This document shows, piece after piece, positions 7,282 through 17,635 of a stretch of 26,081 nt of DNA. This DNA comes from CAZYBU01 sp964645775 (GTDB taxonomy: Bacteria > Spirochaetota > UBA4802 > UBA5550), in NCBI GenBank assembly GCA_964645775.1, contig CAZYBU010000043.1, positions 1-26,081 on the forward strand, written 5' to 3'. Made by a program: the position numbers and the translations under genes. Every line of letters begins with the position of its first letter. Position 1 is the first letter of the stretch. The notes beneath the pieces were generated by a model. It was not told the DNA's origin, ran no database searches, and saw nothing but the letters and a program-made list of their open reading frames with translations.

Positions 7282-7611
7282 ATGGCATCACATGCAGGTG
7301 GACCCTCCGGCGGTGGCGTTCAGTTTGAAGCCGATGAACAGGTTGACGAGAGGCTGGACGAGCCGCGGATGTACAGGGTCTTCATTCATAACGATCACTA
7401 TACCTCCATGGATTTTGTAGTGGAGGTCCTTGTTAAGGTTTTCCGCATGCCGGTGGCCCGCGCCACGCAGGTTATGCTGGATGTGCATCAAAAAGGTGTT
7501 GGAGAATGCGGGGTGTATACCTTTGACGTGGCTCAGACCAAGGTTAATCAGGTTCACAGCATGGCCCGGGCACGGGAGTACCCCCTGAAATCATCCTACG
7601 AAGAGGCTTAG
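7282..7611 (+). CDS. clpS: ClpS N-recognin / ClpA adaptor
   Basis: Adaptor that binds N-degrons (Leu, Phe, Tyr, Trp) and hands substrates to ClpA. ATG 7282 follows AAGGA with 7 bases between; the frame is open further up but that part lies in the promoter region. The 109 residues comprise a ~28-residue Gly/acidic extension and the ClpS core. Pocket residues are visible: Asn37-Asp38 in IHNDHYTSMDF, Met43, and His69 in ATQVMLDVHQKG, the equivalents of E. coli N34, D35, M40 and H66. Then come GECGVYTFDVAQTKV and the YPLK end. The third acidic residue of the usual NDD is His here. It is seven bases upstream of clpA and almost certainly cotranscribed with it. Confidence 0.96.
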   Translation: MASHAGGPSGGGVQFEADEQVDERLDEPRMYRVFIHNDHYTSMDFVVEVLVKVFRMPVARATQVMLDVHQKGVGECGVYTFDVAQTKVNQVHSMARAREYPLKSSYEEA

Positions 7612-7618
7612 AGGCTTA

Positions 7619-9892
<2,274 letters not shown>

Positions 9893-9893
9893 T

Positions 9894-10622
9894 TTATGGA
9901 AGGTGTTCATGATGGATGTTGGACATGGATCGCATGAGGGATGACCGGGCCCGCGGGTACATCTTCTCAAAATCCCGGATGATATTGCGCATATCCTCTC
10001 TACGGTTCCGTTTTTCATAGGGGCAGGCCTCCCTTTCCGTCGGTAAACCGGCGCTCCGTCCATACCCCCTGACATCGACTCTCTGCATAAGAATAAGGGG
10101 ACGTATCATCCTGAGCCTTCCATCAAACATACTCAGCGTCCCCGGCATGGAACTTATGGTGCCGTTAAAGACCATGTTCATAAACAGGGTTTCGATGGCG
10201 TCATCCCCATGATGTCCCATGGCCAGAGATTGACACTCCAGATCCCTGGCCGCTTTGAAAAGCTCTCCTCTCCGCTTCAGGGCGCAGATATGGCAGATGG
10301 ATTTGTCATCTTCCTGACGCGAGAGGTCATCCCTCAGATCGACGGTTCTTATCTTCAGATCCAGACCATGCTTTTCGCACAGTTCGTCAATGGAACCACG
10401 CAATATACGGTAATCGGGAAAGAGCGGTTCCACGTGGAGAGGAATGATCTCAAAGGTAATGGGCAGGATTCTCCGTTTCTCTGCCAGTATATCGAGCATG
10501 ACAAGGGAATCGAGGCCTCCTGAAACGGCGACAAGTAGACGGTCTCCATCCGAGATCATCCCGTACTTCCTGATGGCCTTTCCCGCCAGTTTGAATCCCT
10601 TTTCACGGTTTCTATCACGCAT
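9894..10622 (-). CDS. ttcA: TtcA-like tRNA 2-thiocytidine synthase (PP-loop, Fe-S)
   Basis: PP-loop ATPase of the TtcA group, which thiolates cytidine 32 of tRNA using ATP and an Fe-S cluster. The 242 residues (start 10622, AAGGA 7 bases upstream) carry the PP-loop AVSGGLDSLVM (Ser-Gly-Gly-Leu-Asp-Ser at 34-39), Cys110-x-x-Cys113 in ICHICALKRRGEL, GHHGDDAIETLFMN near 136, and a third cysteine, Cys200, in REACPYEKRNRR; these three are the cluster ligands in the family. It is shorter than E. coli TtcA (about 310), missing terminal extensions. TilS is less likely because of the cysteine set. It is divergent from the cyclic-nucleotide gene and converges with clpA with no room for a terminator between them. 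Confidence 0.85.
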   Translation of the reverse strand: MRDRNREKGFKLAGKAIRKYGMISDGDRLLVAVSGGLDSLVMLDILAEKRRILPITFEIIPLHVEPLFPDYRILRGSIDELCEKHGLDLKIRTVDLRDDLSRQEDDKSICHICALKRRGELFKAARDLECQSLAMGHHGDDAIETLFMNMVFNGTISSMPGTLSMFDGRLRMIRPLILMQRVDVRGYGRSAGLPTEREACPYEKRNRREDMRNIIRDFEKMYPRARSSLMRSMSNIHHEHLP

Positions 10623-10766
10623 TTTTCGATCCTTCTCCCTTGTCCAGGTTACGGACAAAGGTGGCAATTAATTTTTTAATCGTCCTTTTCAGGCCGATAG
10701 TATATTATGGACATATAAAGACCTTCCGGCTCAAGAAAAGCGCACAGGATTACAAAGAGGTTTATC

Positions 10767-11825
10767 GTGGCAGAGAATTATATCAGTCTCTACAAAAAGG
10801 AAGGAACCTGCGATGACGCCTATTTTCTCGCAGAGGGAAGGGTCATCTTTTACCTTTCTGAATCGGACCGGTACGGTATTCAGGGTAAAAACCTGATCGT
10901 AGGTGCCTCGGAACTTATCATGAAACATGTCATGAAGGAGGAAGTCCATCGGATAGAGACAAGCGTCACCTCGGGAGAAAGCCAGATAAAGAAGATCCCG
11001 GCCCAGAAATTTCTGTCCGGCATGAAGACTCTCTCTTTCATCCTGAACGCTTCCATGGTCCTGGCGAAGCAGGTCAAGGAGACAAACCGGATCATCGGTG
11101 AACTGAACAGGGAACTGAGTGGCGACCATGTCAAGCGGAGGGGTGAGGCCATCGAGTATTATCTGATCATGACCCGGCTCCAGAAGGAATACGACAAAAG
11201 AAAACTTCCCTGGTTGAACGATCTGATCAAAGAGAGGATTTCAAGTCTCATGTTCGCCCGCGGCGAGGCTTATTATAAGTCCGAACAGCCGGTAACCGTG
11301 GAGACCGGTTCACGTGCCCTGGACAGGAACGATGTCGAGTATCCCAGAGACGCGGTTATATGTGAGGAGGGAGAACGTGGAGAGGAGATGTACATCCTCA
11401 AGGCCGGATCAATCGATGTCCAGGTGAGTGGCAACCGGGTCGCTACCATTGATCAACCGGGTACGGTCATCGGTGAAATGGCTCTTCTCCTCGGAGAGAC
11501 CCGAAGCGCAACCCTTAAAGCGAAGAACAACGTGGTTATCTCCCGGGTAAGCAGGAATGATCTCAAGGATATCGCAAGCAGGGATATAACCATTCTGATA
11601 AACGTTGCCACGGCCCTGGCCAGACGCCATTACTACAACGCCGTCCGTATCGAGTCGATTAATGAAAGCCTTTACGGTAAGCTTCTGGAGGAGGAGCATG
11701 ATTCCCAAAAACCGGAAAGTCTCGACAGGGGACGAAGGGATCTCCGGGAGTTGAAAAGTGATGTGGAAGAGGCCGCTTCATCCCATGATGCTGATTTTCT
11801 GGATGATCTGCTTGAAACCCTTTAG
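10767..11825 (+). CDS. Cyclic-nucleotide-binding domain protein without DNA-binding domain
   Basis: The 352 residues start at GTG with AAGAGG six bases upstream. A cNMP-binding domain lies at about 187-285: AVICEEGERGEEMYILKAG, then the phosphate-binding cassette GEMALLLGETRSATLKA with the conserved Glu and Arg, which suggests that cAMP or cGMP can be bound. The first ~50 residues (GTCDDAYFLAEGRVIFYLSE, LIVGASELIM) look like a degenerate second cNMP fold. A helical, Lys/Glu-rich segment joins them. There is no helix-turn-helix, kinase or membrane segment, so it is not a CRP/FNR regulator; it is more likely a regulatory or scaffold protein. The C-terminus is acidic. Its end overlaps the opposing padR gene by 4 bases. 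Specific function unknown. Confidence 0.75.
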   Translation: MAENYISLYKKEGTCDDAYFLAEGRVIFYLSESDRYGIQGKNLIVGASELIMKHVMKEEVHRIETSVTSGESQIKKIPAQKFLSGMKTLSFILNASMVLAKQVKETNRIIGELNRELSGDHVKRRGEAIEYYLIMTRLQKEYDKRKLPWLNDLIKERISSLMFARGEAYYKSEQPVTVETGSRALDRNDVEYPRDAVICEEGERGEEMYILKAGSIDVQVSGNRVATIDQPGTVIGEMALLLGETRSATLKAKNNVVISRVSRNDLKDIASRDITILINVATALARRHYYNAVRIESINESLYGKLLEEEHDSQKPESLDRGRRDLRELKSDVEEAASSHDADFLDDLLETL

Positions 11826-12334
11826 CTTTCCTTTTTCATAGCCTTGAGCCAGGACACCTCGGCCTTGAGATGATGCTCCAGATAGAGGAGTACAGGCAGG
11901 TTGTCTGGCCGGGTGGAGTTTTTCTCCTCCTCCATCTTTTTCTTCAGGGAATCAAGCTTTTCACGGATCAGGGCCGTCCGTTCTTCTATGAAGGTTGATC
12001 TCTGCTCGTCCGTAAGGGTATTATAGAACATGAGGATAATATCTATGTCGAAATGGATCAAGTTCTTCTCAAAATACTGTTTGAGGAGTTTTTTGTAATG
12101 CTTTCTACCGGCCGGGAGGATCTCATAGATGTACCTCTCCGGGTTTCCGCTGTCCTTCTCCGTTCCGACCCTTTTAACCCAACCGTTCTCGACAGCCTTC
12201 TTTATGGCGTAATAGATGGACCCGAACTTGATATCCACATAATCCTCAAGCCGGTCCACGATTTTCTTTTTTATCTCATAGCCGTAAAGGTTTCCCTCAA
12301 TCAAAAGGCCAAGTATGGTAATCTCAATTTTCAT
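11822..12334 (-). CDS. PadR-family transcriptional regulator
   Basis: The 170 residues hold an N-terminal winged helix typical of PadR (ITILGLLIEGNLYGYEIKKKI, then FGSIYYAIKKAVENGWVKR and the wing ERYIYEILPAGRKHY), followed by a C-terminal helical dimerisation region (about 85-170) with LDSLKKKMEEEKN. Such proteins usually repress a neighbouring transporter or detoxification gene in response to a small ligand. The nearest genes read away (SGNH hydrolase, +) or converge (cyclic-nucleotide protein), so its target is unclear. The upstream stretch 12370-12480 is extremely AT-rich and probably holds its promoter (TATTATATTATATT on the minus strand) and possibly its operator. Confidence 0.88.
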   Translation of the reverse strand: MKIEITILGLLIEGNLYGYEIKKKIVDRLEDYVDIKFGSIYYAIKKAVENGWVKRVGTEKDSGNPERYIYEILPAGRKHYKKLLKQYFEKNLIHFDIDIILMFYNTLTDEQRSTFIEERTALIREKLDSLKKKMEEEKNSTRPDNLPVLLYLEHHLKAEVSWLKAMKKES

Positions 12335-12493
12335 CCTTTTCCTCTGAAGGGTCCTGTCACCCTGGATAAATATGAACTATATAAGGATTTCTATGCAATA
12401 TAATATAATAATCTAATTTTAAGAAATCAATATTAATATCAAAATTTTAGTAAAAAAATTGTATATTATAAACAAACCTTTTATGCCTCGAAG
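12335..12493. other. AT-rich divergent intergenic region
   Basis: No gene seen between the padR start and repeat copy B. Bases about 12370-12480 are nearly all A/T, with several overlapping -10-like strings: TATTATATTATATT on the minus strand toward padR, and ATTGTATATTATAA on the plus strand toward the SGNH gene. The latter 14-mer also occurs at 5163-5175 before repeat copy A. It is probably a divergent promoter region. Confidence 0.5.
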
Positions 12494-12595
12494 CAGCAAT
12501 CATCCTTTAACCTTTTTGCTGTAAAAACTTTATTATCTCTGCCGCCGCTGGCGGGATTTATTTGCAATTAAAAGCATCTTCAGGAATAATTACTG
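12494..12595 (-). repeat. Intergenic palindromic repeat, copy B
   Basis: Inverted copy of the element at 5177-5283, about 102 bp, with the loop of the GC-rich stem shortened. Read on the minus strand it contains TCCTGAAGATGCTTTTAA, TTGCAAATAAATCCCGCC, GGCGGC, GATAATAAAGTT, AGCAAAAAGG and AAAGGA in the same order and spacing as copy A. The outer stem is kept (CAGTAAT with ATTGCTG, one wobble) and extended by CGAAG/CTTCG at 12489-12493 and 12597-12601 with a one-base bulge. On the plus strand it would lie in the SGNH leader. Confidence 0.75.
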
Positions 12596-12630
12596 ACTTC
12601 GAAGGGTAAAAGAGTATCGGAGGAGACGCG

Positions 12631-13242
12631 ATGCTTGATATGACACGTGGAAGAATAGAGAGAAGGGAGGAGCTCAGAATCGTAGCTCTGGGTGATTCCC
12701 TTACAGCTGGCTGGATGTGTCCCCGGAGATATACCGATTATCTCAGGGATGATATGAGCAGGCATTGGCCGAAGGTGAAACTCACGATTAAGGCTGAGGG
12801 GCATTCAGGCGAACTTGCCGTGGAAGGTGAGAGACGTATTGGGATAGATGTTTTTCCCGCCAATCCCCATCTGGTTATCGTCGAATATGCGCTGAATGAT
12901 TTCTACACCGGTTTCAGCGCCTCAGGTTTTGGCCGCGCCATGGAGGAACTGATCATCGCCATTGAGGAAGGATGTGGCGCGGAGACCATGCTTCTCACAT
13001 CTGTCAATCTTCCTCAGGGTCCGGAGTATGAGCGTCTTCTTGAGTTCTACAAAGAGATGGAAAGGATAGCGCAGGAAGGTGACAGGCCTCTGGCCCCTTG
13101 CCATCTATACATGGAGGAGGCTCTTTCCTCGGGCTGGAACCGCCGGGACCTCTTCCTCTCGGACGGCGTACACCCCTCTGACGAAGGTTACAGAATCATG
13201 GGAGCCTGTGTCTTTGAGACACTAAAGAAGCATATCGATTAA
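12631..13242 (+). CDS. SGNH/GDSL-family esterase
   Basis: The 203 residues form one SGNH hydrolase domain that probably removes acyl groups from a lipid, glycan or thioester. Block I VALGDSLTAGW gives the nucleophile Ser23; the block III Asn/Asp is in YALNDF (89-90); block V LSDGVHPSDEGY gives Asp178 and His181. A block II Gly is probable in EGHSGELAVEG. The start follows GGAGGA with 6 bases between. There is no signal peptide or membrane segment, so it is probably cytoplasmic, unlike TesA. The repeat element lies 36 bases upstream of the start. Its 3' end overlaps the opposing transporter gene by 21 bases. The substrate cannot be read from the sequence. Confidence 0.88.
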   Translation: MLDMTRGRIERREELRIVALGDSLTAGWMCPRRYTDYLRDDMSRHWPKVKLTIKAEGHSGELAVEGERRIGIDVFPANPHLVIVEYALNDFYTGFSASGFGRAMEELIIAIEEGCGAETMLLTSVNLPQGPEYERLLEFYKEMERIAQEGDRPLAPCHLYMEEALSSGWNRRDLFLSDGVHPSDEGYRIMGACVFETLKKHID

Positions 13243-14163
13243 TCCTGTGAGAAAGTAGAGAGGGATAACAATAACAAGAAAAAGGGCGGTATTCACCAGG
13301 AAAAGTGAAGAAGCCATGGATCGGTTGAGTCTGAACAGGATCGATGTAATCACCGAGTAAACGGCCGCCGGCATCATTGATTCAATAAGGATAACCTTTC
13401 GGAAGTCATGGGGAAGTGGAAGAACCTGTACAAAAAGAGTGGCCATAAGGGGGAGCGCAATGAACTTGACCAGCGCAAGGTAGGCGTGTTCCTTTCTGTA
13501 CCGCAACAGGGCGCCCGGTTCCAGGGTGAGCCCCAGTGCGAAATAATAAATAGTGATGGCGCTGAGGACCAGTGGAAAAACGGGAAAGGTAACCCCGGGG
13601 CGTGGCAGTCCGCTCCCGTTAAGGGAGAGTGCTATAAGGGCCGCCAAAAGCGGCATGTTTCTGAAATTAAGCAGGGTGTTCCGCAGGGTAAAGAGGAAGG
13701 AAGGTCCGTCACTCCTGCCCTGGGCGTAGGTAAAAATCAGGGTGAATGTATAGGGAATGAAATAGACCAGGAACACCGATGCCAGGGCGAGACCCTCTTC
13801 GCCTCCAAGGACGAAGCATATAAAGCCTCCCATGGTGAAACCGTGATTGGCAAGAGATGAACTTATGGTAAAGGTCTTTTTATCGACTCCTTCCAGTCCG
13901 ATGCGCGGGGCGGTTAACCTTCCCAGAATAAAGCCCACGACTACAAGAAAAAGGCCGGAAAGGGGAAGAAAGGCCAGGGAAGGGGTAATATCCAGCCCCC
14001 AGGTTGTCCACAGTATGATGGGAGGTTCGAAGAAGAGAAGATTAACCATGATAATTCGTCTGGAAGTATTCTCCGTGTTTCGAAGAAACTTCCGAGCCAG
14101 AAATCCCGCCACAAGAGGGGCTATTATCAGGGCCTGGGTAAAAATAAAGGATTGAACTGACAT
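13222..14163 (-). CDS. AEC-family (auxin efflux carrier/malonate-malate type) permease
   Basis: Membrane carrier of the AEC/bile-acid-arsenite-riboflavin superfamily, two five-helix halves. The 313 residues show about ten hydrophobic segments, beginning IFTQALIIAPLVAGFLARKF and ending LVIVIPLYFLTGLIDMLL. Family-like features are ISSSLANHGFTMGGFICF in the first half, and VILIESMMPAAVYSVITSI with the proline-broken helix in the second. ATG 14163 is preferred because a longer frame starts from TTG inside the hairpin at 14205-14236. The substrate is unknown; organic acids are common in the family. It is divergent from aat and converges with the SGNH gene with overlapping ends. Confidence 0.82.
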   Translation of the reverse strand: MSVQSFIFTQALIIAPLVAGFLARKFLRNTENTSRRIIMVNLLFFEPPIILWTTWGLDITPSLAFLPLSGLFLVVVGFILGRLTAPRIGLEGVDKKTFTISSSLANHGFTMGGFICFVLGGEEGLALASVFLVYFIPYTFTLIFTYAQGRSDGPSFLFTLRNTLLNFRNMPLLAALIALSLNGSGLPRPGVTFPVFPLVLSAITIYYFALGLTLEPGALLRYRKEHAYLALVKFIALPLMATLFVQVLPLPHDFRKVILIESMMPAAVYSVITSILFRLNRSMASSLFLVNTALFLVIVIPLYFLTGLIDMLL

Positions 14164-14204
14164 TATGCTCTGCCCATAGTGGAATCCGCCCGGCCCATTA
14201 ATAT

Positions 14205-14236
14205 GCAAAGACCCCTGGGGGAGTAGGGGTCTTTGC
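14205..14236. promoter_or_regulatory. Strong hairpin upstream of aat
   Basis: A 12-bp perfect stem, GCAAAGACCCCT with AGGGGTCTTTGC, around an 8-base loop. There is no T-run on either side and it lies between divergent genes, so it is not an ordinary terminator. Fifteen bases downstream is a perfect Shine-Dalgarno. It could be an operator or a leader structure if transcription starts at the TTGAAC-N17-CATAGT sequence at 14152-14180. Confidence 0.45.
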
Positions 14237-14250
14237 AGGTGTAATTTTTC

Positions 14251-14268
14251 GGAGGAAACTTTATGTAA
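14251..14268 (+). other. SD-ATG-TAA start-stop element in the aat leader
   Basis: GGAGG (14251-14255), seven bases, ATG (14263-14265), immediately followed by TAA. It is a textbook ribosome site for an ORF with no elongating codon, 77 bases before the aat start and not in its frame. It may be a ribosome-holding minimal ORF or the remnant of a lost gene start. Confidence 0.4.
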
Positions 14269-14293
14269 CTAAAGTTTTTGTGATATAGTTACA
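14264..14293. promoter_or_regulatory. Dyad TGTAACTA-N14-TAGTTACA before aat
   Basis: Perfect 8-bp inverted repeat at 14264-14271 and 14286-14293, with a third GTTACA at 14316-14321. It overlaps a second dyad, AAACTTTA-N6-TAAAGTTT (14256-14277), and a -10-like TATAGT (14284-14289). The arrangement is typical of an operator over a promoter; the binding protein is unknown. Confidence 0.45.
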
Positions 14294-14342
14294 TTGAACC
14301 GTCAAGTATGACTTTGTTACAGAAAAAATCAATTATTTTTTT

Positions 14343-15059
14343 ATGACTGTTTTTTTACTTTCCGATGATATAGTCTTTCCCAGTCCAGATAATGCCGATG
14401 ATTCCGGCCTTCTGGCCATGGGTGGTGATCTTTCCATTGAACGGCTGATCTCAGCCTACGCTTCCGGGATCTTTCCATGGTATTCTGAAGATACTCCCAT
14501 CCTGTGGTGGTCGCCAGACCCAAGGTACCTTCTTTACCCGGAAAACCTGCATATTTCCCGATCCATGAAGAAGGTGCTCAGGAGAGGTGCTTTCTACTGC
14601 ACTCTCGACCGGGATTTTCCCTCGGTCATTGAGGCCTGCAGAGAGTCCCGTCCAGGTCAGGAAGGCACCTGGATAACGGATGAGATGAAAAAGGCCTATA
14701 TTCGCCTTTACAACGCAGGTTTTGCGCACTCCCTGGAGGTCTGGCAGGGAGATAAACTGGCAGGAGGAATCTACGGTGTATCTCTGGGCAACATGTTTTT
14801 CGGAGAGTCGATGTTCTCCAGGGTGAGCAATGCCTCCAAGGTTGCCCTTATCCGCCTGACATGTCTGTTGCAGGCTCAAAGCTTCGCCTTTATCGATGCC
14901 CAGGTCCATACGGATCATATTGTTTCCATGGGGGCCGTAGCGGTTCCACGGTGTGAATTCCTTTCCATGCTTGACGGGGGTCTCCAGGAGATGACCTGGA
15001 TGGGTCCCTGGTGGAAGATAGCCGATTTCAGTGATCGACTGAATGAAGAAATTCTTTAA
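14343..15059 (+). CDS. aat: Aat: leucyl/phenylalanyl-tRNA-protein transferase
   Basis: Transfers Leu or Phe from aminoacyl-tRNA to proteins with N-terminal Lys or Arg, creating N-degrons read by ClpS. The 238 residues show the Aat signatures: SGLLAMGGDLS (21-31), AYASGIFPWYSED (39-50), WWSPDPRYLLYP (55-66), EGTWITDEMKKAY, GGIYGVSLGNMFFGESMFS and FIDAQVHTDHIVSMGA. With Bpt, ClpS and ClpA 5-8 kb away it completes the set of N-degron makers and readers. The ATG at 14343 fits the family N-terminus, no earlier in-frame start exists, and no Shine-Dalgarno precedes it, only an A/T-rich stretch. Its 3' end overlaps the opposing 860-residue gene by 32 bases. Confidence 0.95.
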   Translation: MTVFLLSDDIVFPSPDNADDSGLLAMGGDLSIERLISAYASGIFPWYSEDTPILWWSPDPRYLLYPENLHISRSMKKVLRRGAFYCTLDRDFPSVIEACRESRPGQEGTWITDEMKKAYIRLYNAGFAHSLEVWQGDKLAGGIYGVSLGNMFFGESMFSRVSNASKVALIRLTCLLQAQSFAFIDAQVHTDHIVSMGAVAVPRCEFLSMLDGGLQEMTWMGPWWKIADFSDRLNEEIL

Positions 15060-17610
15060 GCCTGCGTGTGAGAAAGGGATAGTGTACGCTGTCGGTCCTT
15101 CCACTTACGCGCACTGCCACGCCTTTCGCGGTGAATAGATATATTTCGGCAATGCGACCATCGTCGTCTTTTGCGAGCTGCCACAGGTATTCGGTCTTTT
15201 CATGTTTGTCCCATCGTGTTTTTACCATCTTTAGGCTGTCCATCTTAAGCATGAGAGAAGATACCTCCTGGAGTGTACGGTTGTCCAGGGGCATTATTTC
15301 AAGCGCGATGTGGGATGATCCATCCAGGCTGACGTATTGTCTCTCTTTCATTTCACGGGGCAGAGAGGATTTGATCTTCTGCCTTGACCAGCCGGGAGGA
15401 ACAAGATAGCTGAGCCGGGCTCCATGGGCCTCCATGGTTTCCCTGCGGCTTGCCGGATGACCCGATGGAGGGGAATCTCTTCTCATGAGCTGATAACTGA
15501 GTACCTTTCGAATCTTCAGAGCAGCCCGGCTGTCGACCTGATCCAGGTTTGAGTCCCTGAGGTTCCATTCGTCCAGTTTCACGGACATGGTATCCTGTAA
15601 GGCGGCTTTTCGCTTTGTAATCTCTTTCGATATGTTCTCAAAGGAAAGAGTATGCCCGTGTCGTCTATAGTAATCCCTGAGGGAATAGACCCGTTCAAAG
15701 TTTAGCAAGGCCTCTTCCCTGGCCTTTTTGCGTGTCTTCGCCTCGCGTTTCAGTCTCTCTTGATCAAAGGAATCGACAACAGGTATTATTGAGCCTTCGG
15801 AAAGTACTTTTTCATGGTCCGGGGTCAGTTTACCCCGTGACGCCTCGTCGAGCAGACGGGTATAGGTTAATCTGTATCGGGCCAGGGCTTCGTTCCTGTA
15901 CCTGAGATCTCTAAAGAGGGAACAGTATTCATCTGCCGAGTCCATGAGCGTTACCATCTCCTGGATCGCCAGATGCCTGTCTATGTCGGTGTTTTTCTGA
16001 TCCCGTCCCCGGGCACTCCTGGCGTATCTCTGATGGTATTCGTTATAATAGCTGCGTATCTCCTCCCTGCTTGAGGTGATCTCTCCGGCGAGTTGTGTCG
16101 AAAGATCCCGGTAACGGGAGAGGTCTTCCCTTGAAAGGACAGATCTCTCCTGGCGTGAGATATACATCCTGTCAGTAAGTTCCTGGATAACAGGTACAAT
16201 ATTCCGGGTGGCCGATGTGAAACGCCGGTGTAGCAGGGGAGCGTCCATAGAAGCTGCCGGAAGGGTTTTTCTGTAGAGAGAAGTGACGAAGTCGAGATAC
16301 TCTTTACTGCGCTTAAGGACGTACCGGTTCCGATCCAGCATGGAGCCGGGGTCTCCCTTTTCCCCCTGACGTATGATGTCAAGAAACCGGATGGAGAGCC
16401 GGGCGTAGGTCCGAATGGCCTCCTTGGTCTGCAGTTCTTTCTTCCGGGCCTTGCGGAAGGTTTCAAAGTTTTCAAAGGTGACCCCCGGGTTGGATTCGAT
16501 CTTCTTCTCTTCCCGGGAAAAAGCCAGGTCGCTCTCGCGAAAACCGCCGGCAATAATCTCTTCTATTCTTTCTTCCACCTGCCCGATATAGCCTGGAGGC
16601 GAAGAAAGAGAGAGGACCTGGACGGCACGGGATCTGAGCCGGTCGATCTGATCAATAAGGCTTGATCCTTTCACCGGAAGAGGAATGTCGAGCCTGGGAA
16701 GAGAATCCGTCTCTTTTTCCCTTTTCCAGGATACCTCTTCTTTCAGGGCGCGGCTTTTCCCTTTAAAGATGAGGTGGTCGATGGCCGGTGGTTTTTCCCT
16801 GTTAAGCATACAGGCCCGGAATGAACCAGTGGAGGCGAATTCTTTTTCAATAGTTCGACAGAAACGAAGATCGTTATTCAGGGTTTCCTTCATGTCATAC
16901 CAGGTGATGGACGTATCCAGTGCCTCGTCCAGGTGTGAAAGCCGGTTTATAATGGAACGGCTTTTCAGTTCGTTTTCAAGGGATAGGATTATCAGTTCCT
17001 TAAAGCCTTCCGCGTTTATCCTGTTACTTTGGCTCCGGGTCTGTTTTACTACTTCAGATCGCACCTGTTTTTTTATCTCTTCCTGGCATAGCATCATGCT
17101 TCCGATAAAAAGCTCCAGCGCCAGCACTTTCCATCGTTCCCTCTTAAAACGATGCTCTATGATCTGCTGAACCGCGGCATCGTCCAGATCTCCCCCCGTC
17201 AGTCGGTGTATCCTGCTTCTCACGAGGCTCCGCGCGATGGAGATGTTGTTCTCGTTCCCTGAATCTGAGGCCAGTAGATCGAGATAGGTAATGGAAAAGG
17301 CCGGGGTCAGGTAAGAGTCCACCATGGAAGCGATTTCACTTTCAGAGGGATGGTTTTTCTCCTTCCCTTTCGGGAGCCTGTTGTCCCGGGCCTCCCTGAA
17401 CAGAGCTATCATCTTTTCCGCCCCTTCGATTCTCCTGCGGATGATCTCCCTGTACGATTCCGTAAGAGTATCGCGGGTTGTCTCCTTTTCCAGGGATTGA
17501 ACCAGGTTGTCCCTGTGAACGATCCACCATTGCAGGCGTTTCTCCGTCAGGGACCAGGCCGGAGAGACCAGGACAATGAATAGTATGAATAAAATCAGGG
17601 TTCGTTGCAT
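15028..17610 (-). CDS. Large exported, mostly helical protein of unknown function
   Basis: Not recognised. The 860 residues start at ATG 17610 (GGTGA just upstream) with a Sec signal peptide: MQRT, a hydrophobic core LILFILFIVLVS, then PAWS with likely cleavage after Ala-Trp-Ser. There is no lipobox Cys, so it should be a soluble periplasmic or outer-envelope protein. Residues ~25-730 are highly charged, rich in Arg, Glu and Leu, and predicted helical with coiled-coil-like stretches (e.g. RLKREAKTRKKAREEAL). The last ~125 residues differ: LSYLVPPGWSRQ, SSHIALEIMPLDN and a closing FLTRRLKEFLHSV recall the PsbP/Mog1-like fold of envelope stress proteins; this resemblance is inference. No enzyme motif was found. 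It may be a structural or peptidoglycan-associated envelope protein. Confidence 0.8.
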   Translation of the reverse strand: MQRTLILFILFIVLVSPAWSLTEKRLQWWIVHRDNLVQSLEKETTRDTLTESYREIIRRRIEGAEKMIALFREARDNRLPKGKEKNHPSESEIASMVDSYLTPAFSITYLDLLASDSGNENNISIARSLVRSRIHRLTGGDLDDAAVQQIIEHRFKRERWKVLALELFIGSMMLCQEEIKKQVRSEVVKQTRSQSNRINAEGFKELIILSLENELKSRSIINRLSHLDEALDTSITWYDMKETLNNDLRFCRTIEKEFASTGSFRACMLNREKPPAIDHLIFKGKSRALKEEVSWKREKETDSLPRLDIPLPVKGSSLIDQIDRLRSRAVQVLSLSSPPGYIGQVEERIEEIIAGGFRESDLAFSREEKKIESNPGVTFENFETFRKARKKELQTKEAIRTYARLSIRFLDIIRQGEKGDPGSMLDRNRYVLKRSKEYLDFVTSLYRKTLPAASMDAPLLHRRFTSATRNIVPVIQELTDRMYISRQERSVLSREDLSRYRDLSTQLAGEITSSREEIRSYYNEYHQRYARSARGRDQKNTDIDRHLAIQEMVTLMDSADEYCSLFRDLRYRNEALARYRLTYTRLLDEASRGKLTPDHEKVLSEGSIIPVVDSFDQERLKREAKTRKKAREEALLNFERVYSLRDYYRRHGHTLSFENISKEITKRKAALQDTMSVKLDEWNLRDSNLDQVDSRAALKIRKVLSYQLMRRDSPPSGHPASRRETMEAHGARLSYLVPPGWSRQKIKSSLPREMKERQYVSLDGSSHIALEIMPLDNRTLQEVSSLMLKMDSLKMVKTRWDKHEKTEYLWQLAKDDDGRIAEIYLFTAKGVAVRVSGRTDSVHYPFLTRRLKEFLHSVDH

Positions 17611-17635
17611 TGTGTTCACCGATACAATATGTCTC

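Noticed and set aside
14205..14236. Rho-independent terminator before aat
   Set aside because: There is no T-run on either strand and both flanking genes diverge from here, so no transcript needs to end at this point.
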